Origin: Sporosarcina thermotolerans
Lineage (GTDB): Bacteria; Bacillota; Bacilli; Bacillales_A; Planococcaceae
DNA length: 64,000 nt
Assembly (NCBI RefSeq): GCF_030067815.1
Contig: NZ_CP125968.1
Span: forward strand, 3,402,001 to 3,466,000
Reading direction: 5' to 3'
In this document: piece by piece, positions 1-9,986 of the stretch
Layout: each line of letters opens with the position of its first letter
Position numbering within the stretch: position 1 is the first letter of the stretch
The notes under the pieces: generated by a model
Seen by the model: only the letters and a program-made list of their open reading frames with translations
Told to the model about the DNA's origin: nothing
The model's database searches: none
Translations under genes and position numbers: made by a program

Positions 1-2545
1 TCGGTGCCTTCAGCCAATTCCAACGCAGTTATCAAAACCAACCAGCTTTCATCTGTGTATAATCCTGAATCATCAGGAACACTATTCTTAGCATCCACCA
101 GATTTTGTTCAATCCGTGTCACCAATCCGCTGATTGCATCTAAAATCGCCTCAGTTTTAGCGACCTTTCTTCATCCGTTTCTTCTGGTAACTCTAAAGCG
201 CTTTCTACCATTAACCAGCTTTCTACGGTGTATAGCCCTGAATCTGAAGGTACGCTACCTTTCGCGCTTGCTAAATTCCAATCAACAATTGTCACCAATC
301 CACGAATTGCGTCCAAAATAGCCTCAGTTTTAGCGACCTTTTCTTCATCCGTTTCTTCCGGTAACTCCAAAGCACTCTTTACCATTAACCAGCTTTCCTC
401 AGTGTATAGCCCTGAATCTGAAGGTACGCTACCTTTCGCGCTTGCTAAATTCCAATCAACAATTGTCACCAGTCCACGAATTGCGTCCAAAATAGCCTCA
501 GTTTTAGCGACCTTTTCTTCATCCGTTTCTTCCGGTAACTCCATAGCACTCTCTACCATTAGCCAGCTTTCCTCAGTGTATAGCCCTGAATCTGAAGGTA
601 CGCTACCTTTCGCGCTTGCTAAATTCCAATCAACAATTGTCACCAGTCCATGGATCGCTTCCAAGATAGCTTCCGTTTTCACTATCTTTTCCTCATCGGT
701 GCCTTCAGCCAATTCCAACGCAGTTATCAAAACCATCCAGCTTTCATCTGTGTATAATCCTGAATCATCAGGAACACTATTCTTAGCATCCCACAGATTC
801 TGATCAATTCGTGTCACCAATCCGCTGATTGCATCTAAAATCGCACCAGTTTTCGCGACCTTTTCTTCATCCGTTTCTTCTGGTAACTGCAAAGCATTTT
901 CTACCATTAACCAGCTTTCTACGGTGTATAATCCCGAATCATCGGGAACACTTTTCTTAGCATCCCACAGATTCTGATCAATTCGTGTCACCAATCCGCT
1001 TATTGCATCTAAAATCGCACCAATTTTCGCGACCTTTTCTTCATCCGTTCCTTCTGGTAACTGCAAAGCATTTTCTACCATTAACCAGCTCTCTTCAGTA
1101 TATAAACCCGAATCTGAAGGTACTCTATTTTTTGCACTTGCTAAATTCCAATCAATTATAGTCACCAGTCCAAGGATCGCCTCTAAGATAGCTTCCGTTT
1201 TCGCTATCTTTTCCTCATCGGTACCTTCAGCCAATTCCAACGCAGTTATCAAAACCAACCAGCTTTCATCAGTGTATAATCCTGAATCATCAGGAACACT
1301 ATTCTTAGCATCCATCAGATTCTGATCAATTCGTGTCACCAATCCACGAATTGCGTCCAAAATAGCCTCAGTTTTAGCGACCTTTTCTTCATCCGTTCGC
1401 TCTGGTAACTCCAAAGCATTTTCTACTACTAACCAGCTTTCCTCAGTGTATAGCCCTGAATTTGAGGGTACGCTACCTTTCGCGTTTGCCAAATTCCAAT
1501 CAACAATTGTCACCAGTCCACGGATTGCGTCCAAAATAGCCTCAGTTTTAGCGACCTTTTCTTCATCCGTTCCTTCTGGTAACTCCAAAGCATTTTCTAC
1601 CATTAACCAGCTTTCATCTGTGTATAGCCCTGAATCTGAAGGTACGCTACCTTTCGCGCTTGCCAAATTCCAATCAACAATTGTCACCAGTCCACGAATT
1701 GCGTCCAAAATAGCTTCCGTTTTCACTATCTTTTCCTCATCGGTGCCTTCAGCCAATTCCAACGCATTTATCAAAACGAACCAGCTTTCATCTGTGTATA
1801 ATCCTGAATCATCAGGAACACTATTCTTAGCATCCCACAGATTCTGATCAATTCGTGTCACCAATTCGCTGATTGCATCTAAAATTGCTTCAGTTTTCGC
1901 AATCCTTTCTTCATCAGTTTCTTCCGGTAACTGTAAAGCATCTTCTACCATTAACCAGCTTTCTTCAGTATATAAAACAGAATCTGAAGGTACGCTATTT
2001 TTTGCACTTGCTAAATTCCAATCAATTATAGTCACCAGTCCACGGATCGCCTCTAAGATAGCTTCCGTTTTCACTATCTTTTCCTCATCGGTGCCTTCAG
2101 CCATTTCCAACGCAGTTATTAAAACCAACCAGCTTTCATCTGTGTATAATCCTGAATCATCAGGAACACTATTCTTAGCATCCATCAGATTCTGATCAAT
2201 TCGTGTCACCAATCCGCTGATTGCATCTAAAATCGCCTCAGTTTTCGCGACCTTTTCTTCATCAGTTTCTTCCGGTAACTGCAAAGCATTTTCTATCAAT
2301 TGCCAGCTTTTTTCGGTATATAGCCCCGAATCTTTAGGAACATTATCCATCGCATCCCTCAGATTTTGATCAACCCTCGTCACTAATCCACTGATTGCAT
2401 TCAGAATAGCTTCCGTTTTTGCAACCTTTTCTTCATCAGATGACTCCTCTAAGCTCAAAGCAACTTCAATTCTCTCCCAACTCTCATCTGTATACGGCTC
2501 TGCAGAAATCGGAATGCCTGCTTTGGCTGAAGCAAGGTTTCTATC
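1..2545 (-). repeat. 171-bp in-frame tandem array encoding FIVAR-like modules
   Basis: At least 15 tandem units of 171 bp (57 codons). Two unit types alternate irregularly: type A carries IDQNL-DAKNSVPDDSGLYT and ITALELAEGTDEEK, type B carries VDWNLASAKGSVPSDSGLYT and ENALELPEETDEEK. Units near the left edge are almost identical at DNA level while those near 2400-2545 have diverged, which suggests recent expansion of the distal part by recombination. Repeats this similar are prone to copy-number change and to mis-assembly. Confidence 0.9.
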
Positions 2546-3845
2546 TACTTCAGAAATAGGCGGTATTGGGGGCGGACTTGGCGGTTGAACAACAGGCCGT
2601 GCTGTTCTCTCTCTCTCCCTATTTTCCGCATCTTTCTGACGTTGTCTTTCGCGTTCTCTCACGTTGCATCTCATCAAATCTATCCCGAGCCTCTTGTTCT
2701 AACGCTTCCCTATATCTTTCTTCCGCTTTTCGTTTGGCTTCCTCTGCGGCTTTTTTTTTCTCTTCTTCTTGTTGTTCTTTCCTTCTTAATAATTCTTGAA
2801 GCAACGCAGCATTATTTTTTTGCCTTTCTTCCATTTCTTGTTGTTGCGCAGCTTCCCTTTGTTTCCTTTCTTGTTCAATCTGCCTCTGCCTCTCCCGTTC
2901 CCTTTCGGTCATTATCCATTCTGGAAGATTATCAAGATTGATTGGATTTTCCAACGAACCGTTCACGTTTCGAATTAACTCAGCAATTGCTTCTTCTGAT
3001 AAATTATTTGCACCCATAGCCGCTTTAATGATGTGCTCGACCAAAAATTGGAGATTCACTTGCATTCTTTGCAGTTCTTCTAAATCCATTTGAAGAAATC
3101 CTTCGGTACTATCGTTCTGTAATTGGTTTAACATTTCTTCAAGAAATTGTGCATTCTCTTTATCAATTTCATCTTTCATTCGAAGAATCTGTTCAATTAT
3201 ATTAAAGTTGATCTGTCCAATGAGATCATCAAAATTAATATCCCCTATAGATCCAATAGGGTCACGTGAATCATTAACAAATTCCCCTCCAGGATAAATC
3301 ATGTCTTGAGCGGGTTGATTTGGTTCAATAGAGGATACGATACCAGTCAATACCCAAAGCGTGGCCATGCCAGTCAATGGATCAACACCCACTATAAATT
3401 GAGTGCCTTTTGCACCAATTTTCTGGCCTGGTGTATTAATTTCAAAGACATCTTCCGGGTTTCTATCAGGATTGACACTTGACAATACTGTGCCGGACCA
3501 AACTAATAGTTTGGTAATGTTATGACCCGCCTTTAAGCGCAAATCTGATATCACCAAATTGGCATTGTTGGTAATCGTTAATTCATCTTCCGTATCACTG
3601 ATAACCAATTTGGCACTTGAAAAAGCTTCGGTTGTCACCCGATCGCCTTGCTGCAAACGCATTCCTGAATACGCCCTAACCGCTAAATTCCCGCCGGCCT
3701 TCATTACCCAAACAGTACCAACCACATCTTCTATCTTCGCAGTCCGATTTTCAACCGCTCCAACCGATTGCCCGAATCCCGACAACATAAGAATAGCCGC
3801 CAGAAAAAGGGCAAACAGCTGCTTTATCGGCTTGGTGGCCTTCAC
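1..3845 (-). pseudogene. FecR-domain surface protein with FIVAR-like repeats (frameshifted, partial)
   Basis: GTG start at 3845 follows GGGGAGG and overlaps the end of the SLH-NHL gene, so the two are co-transcribed. Residues 1-30 form a signal peptide; residues 35-200 are a FecR-like beta domain (motifs VGTVWVMKAGG, GTQFIVGVDPLTG); then a very charged helical linker rich in R, E, K and Q, a short proline stretch, and at least 15 repeats of 57 residues with a YT-x-ESW core, resembling FIVAR domains. FecR domains and FIVAR repeats are both common in secreted Gram-positive proteins; an extracellular adhesive or matrix role is inference. The frame breaks twice: at about 2651-2662 (linker) and at about 167, where a TTTT run seen in the other repeats is TTT. 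After each break the expected sequence resumes. The array continues past the left edge, so the C-terminus is not seen. Confidence 0.75.
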
Positions 3846-3849
3846 GAAC

Positions 3850-5499
3850 TCATTTACCTCCCCTTCCTGAAATTTGTAAAATCAGGTTATCGTAGCTATC
3901 TGCTACATATAAATTCCCGCCAGAATCTATCGCGAGGCCTGCCGGATTTTCGAAACCTTGTGCAACCGTACGGATTTTTCCATCTTTCAATACCCGAATA
4001 GATTTATTCAAGCTATCTGCAATGAACAATCCATATTTCTCCGAATAGTACAGCCCTTTTGGAAAATTGAGTTGTGCATCGGCTGCAAACCCATTCAAAA
4101 AACCACCTTCTGCATATAGAGAATGGGTTCCCCTTGAAACTCCCTACAACAGTAGAAACCGTATTTGTCGAGAAATCGATGTAACGGATTAATTGATTTC
4201 CCGAATCGCTCACATATAAATTCCCTTTCGAATCAAGTGCGAGCCCGGATGGTTCATTGAATTTCGCATCGTTCAGCAAGCCATCTTTATAATCACCAGC
4301 CCACTCGACTTCACCTGGAAATACTTCCACAACCCGCTCAGATGCTGCGTTCAATGTCGACACTTCACCTTCAGCCGTTATTTTACGGATTATATGATTC
4401 AATGTATCCGCAACATATAACGTTCCATTCGCAGTTACAACGATTGACTGTGGAGAATAAAATCGGGCACTTTCACCGGCACCGTCTTCCTTTCCAATGA
4501 ACCCATTACCAGCAAGAGTGGTAACCTGGCCGTTGTTTGATATTTTGCGGATTGCATGGTTTAGGGAATCAGCAACAAAGACATTCCCTGCGTCATCCGC
4601 TGCAATATCAATAGGTTCATCAAAGAAGGCCTTTTCCTTATCGCCATTGTAGAAACCACCTTGCGGCAACCCAAATTCGTTTAATTCTAAAGTCATTCCT
4701 GCAAACGTACTCACAACGCCATTGTGGATTTTCCGAATCACATGATTTCTACTGTCCGCTACAAGAATAGAACCATCAGGAAGAAGGGCAATACTGGTCG
4801 GCCCCGGAACGAAGCACTTTCTGCCTTCCCATCCACCAAGTCAAACTTGCCATTCCCCACGAATTTCAAAACCGATACAGCCGCCTCGCTCCTTGTAATA
4901 AATGAAGCAAACTGACCACGTGTGACAAATGAATTCGGTGAATATGTCGTTGGCGACGTACCGGAAGTGATTCCATTCACCCGAAGTGATTCAACATAGG
5001 GTGCAAACCAATCACCACTTGAAACATCCGAGAAAGGAGAATCATTCAGCGAGCCTTCCATAAGCCCAAATCCATCGTGAATAATTTTCGCCATCTGCGC
5101 CCGCGTCATCAAAACATTCGGTTTAAACGTCCCATCTCCAAAGCCCCCAATTACTCCTGCTTGTACCAGCGCCGCAATTTGTCCATAAGATGGATGAGTC
5201 GTTGGCAAGTCTCTAAAATTCGGGTTCTTAACGTTCAAGGTATCCAACCCCAACACAGAAGCAAGCATCACGGCCGCCTGCCCACGTGTAACAAACTCCC
5301 CCGGCCTAAACGTACCATCCGGGAACCCATTCACAATTCCCCTCTCACTCAGCTCAATAACAGACCCATAGTAATAAGCTTTCGCATCCAAATCACTGAA
5401 TGGTATTCCATCCGCCTGCACAGCCGCTGGGGCCACAACCGCCCCCATCACCATGGCAGAAGCAATAGCAGAAAGGAACATTTTCTTCGACTGCAACAA
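3850..5499 (-). pseudogene. SLH-domain protein with NHL beta-propeller (two frameshifts)
   Basis: TTG start at 5499 preceded by AAGGAGG. A signal peptide (residues 1-29) is followed by three SLH modules (about residues 30-205, with motifs such as FPDGTFRPGEFVTRGQ and GDGTFKPNVLMTRAQ), then at least five NHL units recognisable by VADSLNHAIRKI, VADTLNHIIRKI, VSDSGNQLIRYI and IADSLNKSIRVL. SLH modules bind pyruvylated secondary wall polymer, so the propeller should sit on the cell surface. The reading frame breaks at a CCCC run (4799-4807) and again at a CCCC run (4130-4133); restoring one base at each gives a continuous protein of about 550 residues. The FecR-FIVAR gene follows directly, so this is gene 1 of a two-gene surface operon. 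Confidence 0.8.
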
Positions 5500-5597
5500 T
5501 TTTCAACCTCCTTTATCATATAGGTGTGCGAAGTATACTATGCCGGGGTATGGAAAAGGATACGCATTTTGGTGGAATTTGGGATGCTACATACTAT

Positions 5598-5682
5598 TTA
5601 CGTTGTGATACGATGGGGTTACGTTGCGATACGATGACTTTACGTTGCGATACGAAGAGGTTACGTTGTGATACAACATAAC
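5598..5682. repeat. Four direct repeats with an exact 21-bp period
   Basis: TTACGTTGYGATACRA occurs four times starting near 5598, 5619, 5640 and 5661, so the spacing is exactly 21 bp (two helical turns). The array lies in the non-coding gap between the SLH-NHL promoter region and the uppS terminator. The sequence between the cores is not conserved. It looks like a helically phased protein-binding array; the binding protein is unknown. Confidence 0.75.
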
Positions 5683-5703
5683 GCAACCCACATAAAACTC
5701 CAC

Positions 5704-5734
5704 AAAAAAAGAGACACCATTAACGGTATCTCCA
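5704..5734 (-). terminator. Rho-independent terminator of uppS
   Basis: On the minus strand GAGATACC pairs with GGTGTCTC around a short loop and is followed by seven T residues. It lies directly after the uppS stop. Confidence 0.8.
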
Positions 5735-5741
5735 AATCAAA

Positions 5742-6547
5742 TCATTTATTAAACGCCCCAATTCCCTCAACCACACCGCCATAACGACGGTTCCGACTTT
5801 GGAAATCTTCAATCGCACTCAAAAGGCATTCTTCATTAAAATCTGGCCAATATACATCCGTAAAATTGAACTCCGTATAAGCGAGCTGCCAAAGCATGAA
5901 GTTCGAGAGTCGGACTTCACCGCTAGTTCGGATCAACAAATCCGGTTCAGGCAAGTGGGAGGTCATAAGATTGGATTCAATAAGTGATTCATCAATATCC
6001 TCTGGGAGAATCTCCCCTTTTCTTGCCATTTCCCCAATCGCTTTTACCATATTTAACAATTCCAGGCGACTGCCGTAGTTCATTGCAAAGTTCAAAATCA
6101 GCCCGTCATTGTTTGCGGTTGCGTCCATTGCATCCTTGATGGCTTTTTGAGTATGGGTAGGCAATGCTGAAAAATCACCGATCATTTCTACCCTTACATT
6201 TTCCTCAATAAGTTCGGGAAGATATGTGGATAAAAACTCAACAGGAAGCTTCATAAGGAAATCGACCTCAAATCTTGGTCTCTTCCAGTTTTCGGTTGAA
6301 AATGCATATAAAGTCAACACGCGAATTCCAAGCCGATTCGCAAAACGTGTGATCTTCCGTACCGTTTTCATACCTTCATGATGGCCCATTACACGCGGTA
6401 GATTACGCTGTTTTGCCCAACGTCCGTTTCCATCCATTATGATGGCAACATGGAGGGGACAGTTTTCTGTCGTGCCTCATTAACACGAAAAGATAAAGTT
6501 TTTTCATCTATATCTGGTGTCTTCTTCCACCAAATCTTCTCAAGCAT
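5742..6547 (-). pseudogene. uppS: Isoprenyl transferase (undecaprenyl diphosphate synthase), frameshifted near the N-terminus
   Basis: Condenses isopentenyl diphosphate onto farnesyl diphosphate to make the C55 lipid carrier for wall synthesis; a peripheral membrane enzyme. Family signatures are plain: MDGNGRWAKQR with the catalytic Asp, YAFSTENWKRP, and DLLIRTSGEVRLSNFMLWQ. The true start is ATG 6547 after GGAGGG, giving the family's usual leader MLEKIWWKKTPDID. The frame breaks at 6450-6457, where one C is missing before the conserved HVAIIMDGNGRW motif. The gene stands alone rather than between frr and cdsA, so it may be an extra copy; a main copy elsewhere cannot be judged from here. Confidence 0.9.
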
Positions 6548-6559
6548 ATTGTCCCTCCA

Positions 6560-7377
6560 CTCTACTTTACTCTCCTACCAATTATCTTACGGCCACCTTT
6601 ATTTATTTTAAAATATTTAATATTCACGATGATAGAGTCATATTGTCACTATATCATTCTTCTTGTCGAATTGGAATGCAATTTCATTTTTTTTAGTTTA
6701 TTAGGCCTATTATTGTAGTAACTACTCTATGCCAAAATAAATATAAGTTATAAATACTAAAATGTAATCACATACTTTATAACTAATTAGACACTCCTAC
6801 GGAAACTATTAAAATATGTCATATTTATTTGTCTACTATGTATTGACGCATCTACTTTCTATAGGTTCCCTTAAAAACAAAATTGTTGAAAACCTTTTTT
6901 CTGAATGGCGAACAAAGAATTGTACATTAACCAATCCACATTTAATAAATTCTAATCACGGCAAATCTGCTTTAAACTTCCCATTGAACCATTCAAACAC
7001 CCATTACACGAAGAAAGTAATACATCCTAATTAATAATACCTATTCTGTCGACACTTAGGCATGCCACACTTCCACGATTCGACAAATACATGAAATTGG
7101 CACCGGAATCCGCTCCAATAAACGACAAATTCATCGCTCCATATACCTTTTACACAGCATTAATAGGCGCCAATGTCATCTAACAAAGATAGTAATTTCG
7201 ACTCGTGATAAAATAGGTCGAAATTCGCTGTCGGAATAAAGTTACTAATTTTTATCACGCGCTATAGGTAAAACATCATGTAAGGTGTATAATAAGGGTA
7301 GAAATTATTTTATTTATTCTTTATTCTGTGTCCAATTTAGATAATTTTTACTAACAAAGTTTCAAAAGGGGGATCTT
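6560..7377. other. Gene-poor AT-rich stretch with short palindromes
   Basis: I found no convincing gene in these roughly 800 bases. An open frame of 72 codons near 6816 has no ribosome site or recognisable composition. On the minus strand 7040-7150 can be read as a short peptide beginning MNLSFIGADSGANFMYL, without a clear ribosome site; it may be a fragment or an intergenic repeat. At 7191-7256 there are nested inverted repeats (AATTTCGA/TCGAAATT and CGTGATAAAA/TTTTATCACG). Confidence 0.5.
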
Positions 7378-7485
7378 ATGACAAAATGGGTAGGCAAATG
7401 GTTATGTAAGCTTTCCGGTTACCATCGGATGGACTACTATTCCAATACATGCAAGCGTTGCGGACATGTTAGACGGAAGGCTTAA
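7378..7485 (+). CDS. 35-residue Cys-rich small protein
   Basis: ATG 7378 is preceded by AAAGGGGGATCTT, a strong ribosome site, and the frame ends at TAA 7483-7485 just before a terminator. The peptide contains LCKLSGYHRMDYYSNTC and a CKRCG knuckle near a basic tail, so it has the layout of a small zinc-ribbon-like or DUF1660-like protein. Function is not known. The ribosome site plus the terminator are the evidence that it is real. Confidence 0.65.
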   Translation: MTKWVGKWLCKLSGYHRMDYYSNTCKRCGHVRRKA

Positions 7486-7510
7486 GAAAATAATTGGGAC
7501 ATGGGGAAGA

Positions 7511-7557
7511 AAACAGTCCAGAAAGGTAAGCAAAATCTACCTTCTGGACTGTTTTTT
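7511..7557 (+). terminator. Rho-independent terminator
   Basis: CAGTCCAGAAAGGTA pairs with TACCTTCTGGACTG (one bulged A) and is followed by TTTTTT. It serves the small Cys-rich gene. Confidence 0.85.
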
Positions 7558-7560
7558 CAT

Positions 7561-7606
7561 TTGTAAAGGGTCCTGTGCAATTGTAGTCGTTTGATGCACA
7601 GGCACC
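7561..7606. repeat. GGTACCTGTGC repeat element, minimal 46-bp form
   Basis: Left end TTGTAAAGGGTCCTGTGCAA and right end TGATGCACAGGCACC with only a short piece of the usual interior (ATTGTAGT). This is an internally deleted member of the inverted-repeat family found throughout the window. Confidence 0.65.
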
Positions 7607-7696
7607 GAAATAATTCGCAACACGAATAACTTTCCTTCATATTAAACCCCATCCCTGAATATTGTGCACTAATACAATTAAAAGGGAGGGATCATA

Positions 7697-9103
7697 ATGG
7701 CTAAACAAGAAGACTTCGAAGTACTCACTCACGAAGATGGCGAGTATATGCTTTCTCCTGTTCCCGAATCGGAGCGACGTCCGACTTGGAAGCAGGTCAT
7801 GGTATGGGTAGGTTTCGGGTATGTCGTGACCGGACTATTTGTCGGTGGTGTTTTAGCGGGATTTGGAGGACAACCAGGGGTGCCACCAGGAATGGCATTA
7901 TGGGCAATTGGAATTGGAATGGGCGTTTTGCTTGTTCTGACGACGTTGTTAGGCATCATGGCACAAAAGACAGGATTGAATTTGGCTTTGATCAGCCGAT
8001 ATTCTTACGGTTCGATGGGAAGTAATTTACCTCTGTTCGTCATGGCATTATTAACTTTAGGTTGGTTTGCAAGTATCACAGGTATGGTTGGACAAATTTG
8101 GAGTTCATTGATTGGTAATCCTACAGGGATAACTGTATTCGATCCGGCCGTTTTGGGCTATAAGGATATTCCTGCAATTACACTGGAAAATTTCTTGGCA
8201 TGCGCTGTTTTTGGACTCATTTTCACCTATACCGCCTATAAGGGAATGAAGGCAATTGAAGCGGTGGCAATTCCTGTTGCTCCTGTTATCCTAATCATCG
8301 CAGTCATCGTTGGAGTTGGTATGTTGAATGAAGGCGGTGGGATGGGAAGCTTTTTATCGGAGGCCAATAAAATCGGTGGTCTTGGAATGGGAAGTGCCAT
8401 CACAATTGTTATGGGTAGCTGGATTGCCGGAGTCGTAATGGGAGTCGATCTTTTCCGGTTCAATAAATCCATAAAAGCGGTATTTGCGGGTGCAGTCGCC
8501 TGTTTCGTCCTCACAAATCCATTGCTCAACATCGTAGGCTATATCGGCGCTGTTTCAGTTGGTCAATTCAACTATGTTGAATGGATGATTGATAAGGGTA
8601 TTCTGTTCGCACTTATTGGAGTTTTTGCGTGGACTACGTCCTTATGGACAACAAATAATGCAGAACTATACTGTAATTCGCTTTATGTAGGTCCTGTTAT
8701 TTCATCCTATAAGAAGAAAGCAAACCGGCAGAAGATTGTTTTGATTACTGGAGTGGTCGGTACGATCATCGGTTCATTGGCGTTTTATCAGATCTTTTTC
8801 GCGGATTTCATCACAATCCTTGGTGCCGGTTTCCTTCCATTGGCGGGTCCACTAATTGCGGACTATTTCATCGTTAAGAAAGGTTCCTATAAGGTCGAGG
8901 AACTTAATTCTCAGGCGAAATATAAAATGGCAGGCATCATTTCATTCCTAATCGGCGCTGTTTTAGGATTGGTGTTCGAGTACGCACTCGTTTTGCCATT
9001 CGGCTTACCTTCAGGGCTCGTTGCTTTGCTCATCACAATAGCACTCTATCCGATCATTTACCGTTTCACAGCTGATTCAAAAAATCCCACTGCAGAAGCC
9101 TAA
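7697..9103 (+). CDS. NCS1-family cytosine/purine-type permease (CodB-like)
   Basis: A 468-residue integral membrane protein with about twelve hydrophobic helices and a short soluble N-terminus. The first helices carry GFGYVVTGLFVGG, as in CodB-type members of the NCS1 nucleobase:cation symporter family, and a later helix carries WIAGVVMGVDLFRF. ATG 7697 follows AAGGGAGGGATC. The creatininase-family hydrolase begins 20 bp downstream in the same direction, so the pair probably imports and opens a cyclic amide or N-heterocycle. Substrate is inferred only from family: cytosine, hydantoin-like compounds or creatinine are possible. Confidence 0.85.
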   Translation: MAKQEDFEVLTHEDGEYMLSPVPESERRPTWKQVMVWVGFGYVVTGLFVGGVLAGFGGQPGVPPGMALWAIGIGMGVLLVLTTLLGIMAQKTGLNLALISRYSYGSMGSNLPLFVMALLTLGWFASITGMVGQIWSSLIGNPTGITVFDPAVLGYKDIPAITLENFLACAVFGLIFTYTAYKGMKAIEAVAIPVAPVILIIAVIVGVGMLNEGGGMGSFLSEANKIGGLGMGSAITIVMGSWIAGVVMGVDLFRFNKSIKAVFAGAVACFVLTNPLLNIVGYIGAVSVGQFNYVEWMIDKGILFALIGVFAWTTSLWTTNNAELYCNSLYVGPVISSYKKKANRQKIVLITGVVGTIIGSLAFYQIFFADFITILGAGFLPLAGPLIADYFIVKKGSYKVEELNSQAKYKMAGIISFLIGAVLGLVFEYALVLPFGLPSGLVALLITIALYPIIYRFTADSKNPTAEA

Positions 9104-9122
9104 AAGAATGGAGGAATTACTC

Positions 9123-9878
9123 ATGATAACTATCGGAACAAATATGACCTATCACCAATTTAAACAAGCCAAAATCGATAAGGTAGTTTTTGGTGTCGGC
9201 GCATTCGAAACTCATGGCAGCCATATGCCATTCGGAACCGATGCCCTCATCTCCAATATCCTTTCTGAAAAACTGGCGCAACGTGTAGATGGAATGATGG
9301 TTTTGCCGCCAATCAATTATGGATTAAGCGAGCATTACAATGACCTGCCCTTCACAATCAGCCTTAAGCCGGATACGATTGTCAATGTCATTAAAGAGGT
9401 TTTGCAGGAAATCGTGAGGAATGGAATTACTAAAATATTGATTATAAACGGGCATGACGGCAACATCGCGCCAATAGAATTAGCTGCGAGGGCTGTTAAA
9501 GTAGAGCATCCGGATGTTACGATTGCTTCATTTAATGACTGGTGGGTTGCTGCCGGGAAAATGGTGCCAGAGAATTTCTTCGAGAAATGGAATGGATTGG
9601 GGCATGCCGGAGAATGTGAAACATCGATGGGATTAGCTCTTTTCGAAGATTTAATACAAATGGAACATGCCGTCGGGGTTATCCCCGACTTGCCTGAGCA
9701 CGTTGAAATAAAATGGCGATTTGAAGAATTGACCAACACTGGCGCATCCGGAGATCCAAGTGTTGCAACAGTGGAAAAAGGTAAGAAACTTGAGGAAGTC
9801 GTCCTCGATGTATTAGAGGATTTCGTGAGATCGATGGATGAAAACGGGTGGCAGTACGCGTCCAAAAAAGCACATTAA
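9123..9878 (+). CDS. Creatininase-family amidohydrolase
   Basis: A 251-residue member of the creatinine amidohydrolase family, cytosolic, metal-dependent. Ligand motifs are in place: FETHGSHMPFGTD, NGHDGN and GHAGECETS. I chose ATG 9123 because GGAGG lies just upstream of it, whereas an in-frame ATG at 9108 would precede that ribosome site. The family hydrolyses cyclic or linear amides (creatinine to creatine; related members act in riboflavin or mycofactocin pathways). Linkage with the NCS1 permease favours a nutrient amide. Exact substrate unknown. Confidence 0.85.
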   Translation: MITIGTNMTYHQFKQAKIDKVVFGVGAFETHGSHMPFGTDALISNILSEKLAQRVDGMMVLPPINYGLSEHYNDLPFTISLKPDTIVNVIKEVLQEIVRNGITKILIINGHDGNIAPIELAARAVKVEHPDVTIASFNDWWVAAGKMVPENFFEKWNGLGHAGECETSMGLALFEDLIQMEHAVGVIPDLPEHVEIKWRFEELTNTGASGDPSVATVEKGKKLEEVVLDVLEDFVRSMDENGWQYASKKAH

Positions 9879-9890
9879 TGAAAAGAGATT

Positions 9891-9931
9891 TGGAAGTCAA
9901 TCAAAACGATGCTTGGTTGACTTCCTTTTTT
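9891..9931 (+). terminator. Rho-independent terminator
   Basis: GGAAGTCAATCAA pairs with TTGGTTGACTTCC (one mismatch), then a T run. It closes the permease-amidohydrolase operon. Confidence 0.85.
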
Positions 9932-9986
9932 ATGTAAATTAAGTGACCTTCGAAGCTGTCATCTAACTTTATAAAAACTGAAGTCT

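Noticed and set aside
228..1847. Long open frames on the plus strand opposite the FIVAR repeats
   Set aside because: They are antisense shadows of the repeat codons, have no ribosome sites, and repeat with the same 171-bp period.
1..2545. Regular repeats that might be read as a CRISPR array
   Set aside because: Units are 171 bp, contiguous, in frame and encode a repeated protein module; there are no unique spacers.
5598..5682. 21-bp repeats as a small CRISPR or replication iterons
   Set aside because: Only four units, intervals of five bases, no replication gene or dnaA boxes nearby.
6816..7034. 72-codon open frame on the plus strand
   Set aside because: No ribosome site, no recognisable composition, lies in an AT-rich gap.
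9335..9865. 176-codon minus-strand frame over the creatininase gene
   Set aside because: Opposite strand carries clear metal-binding motifs of a known family.
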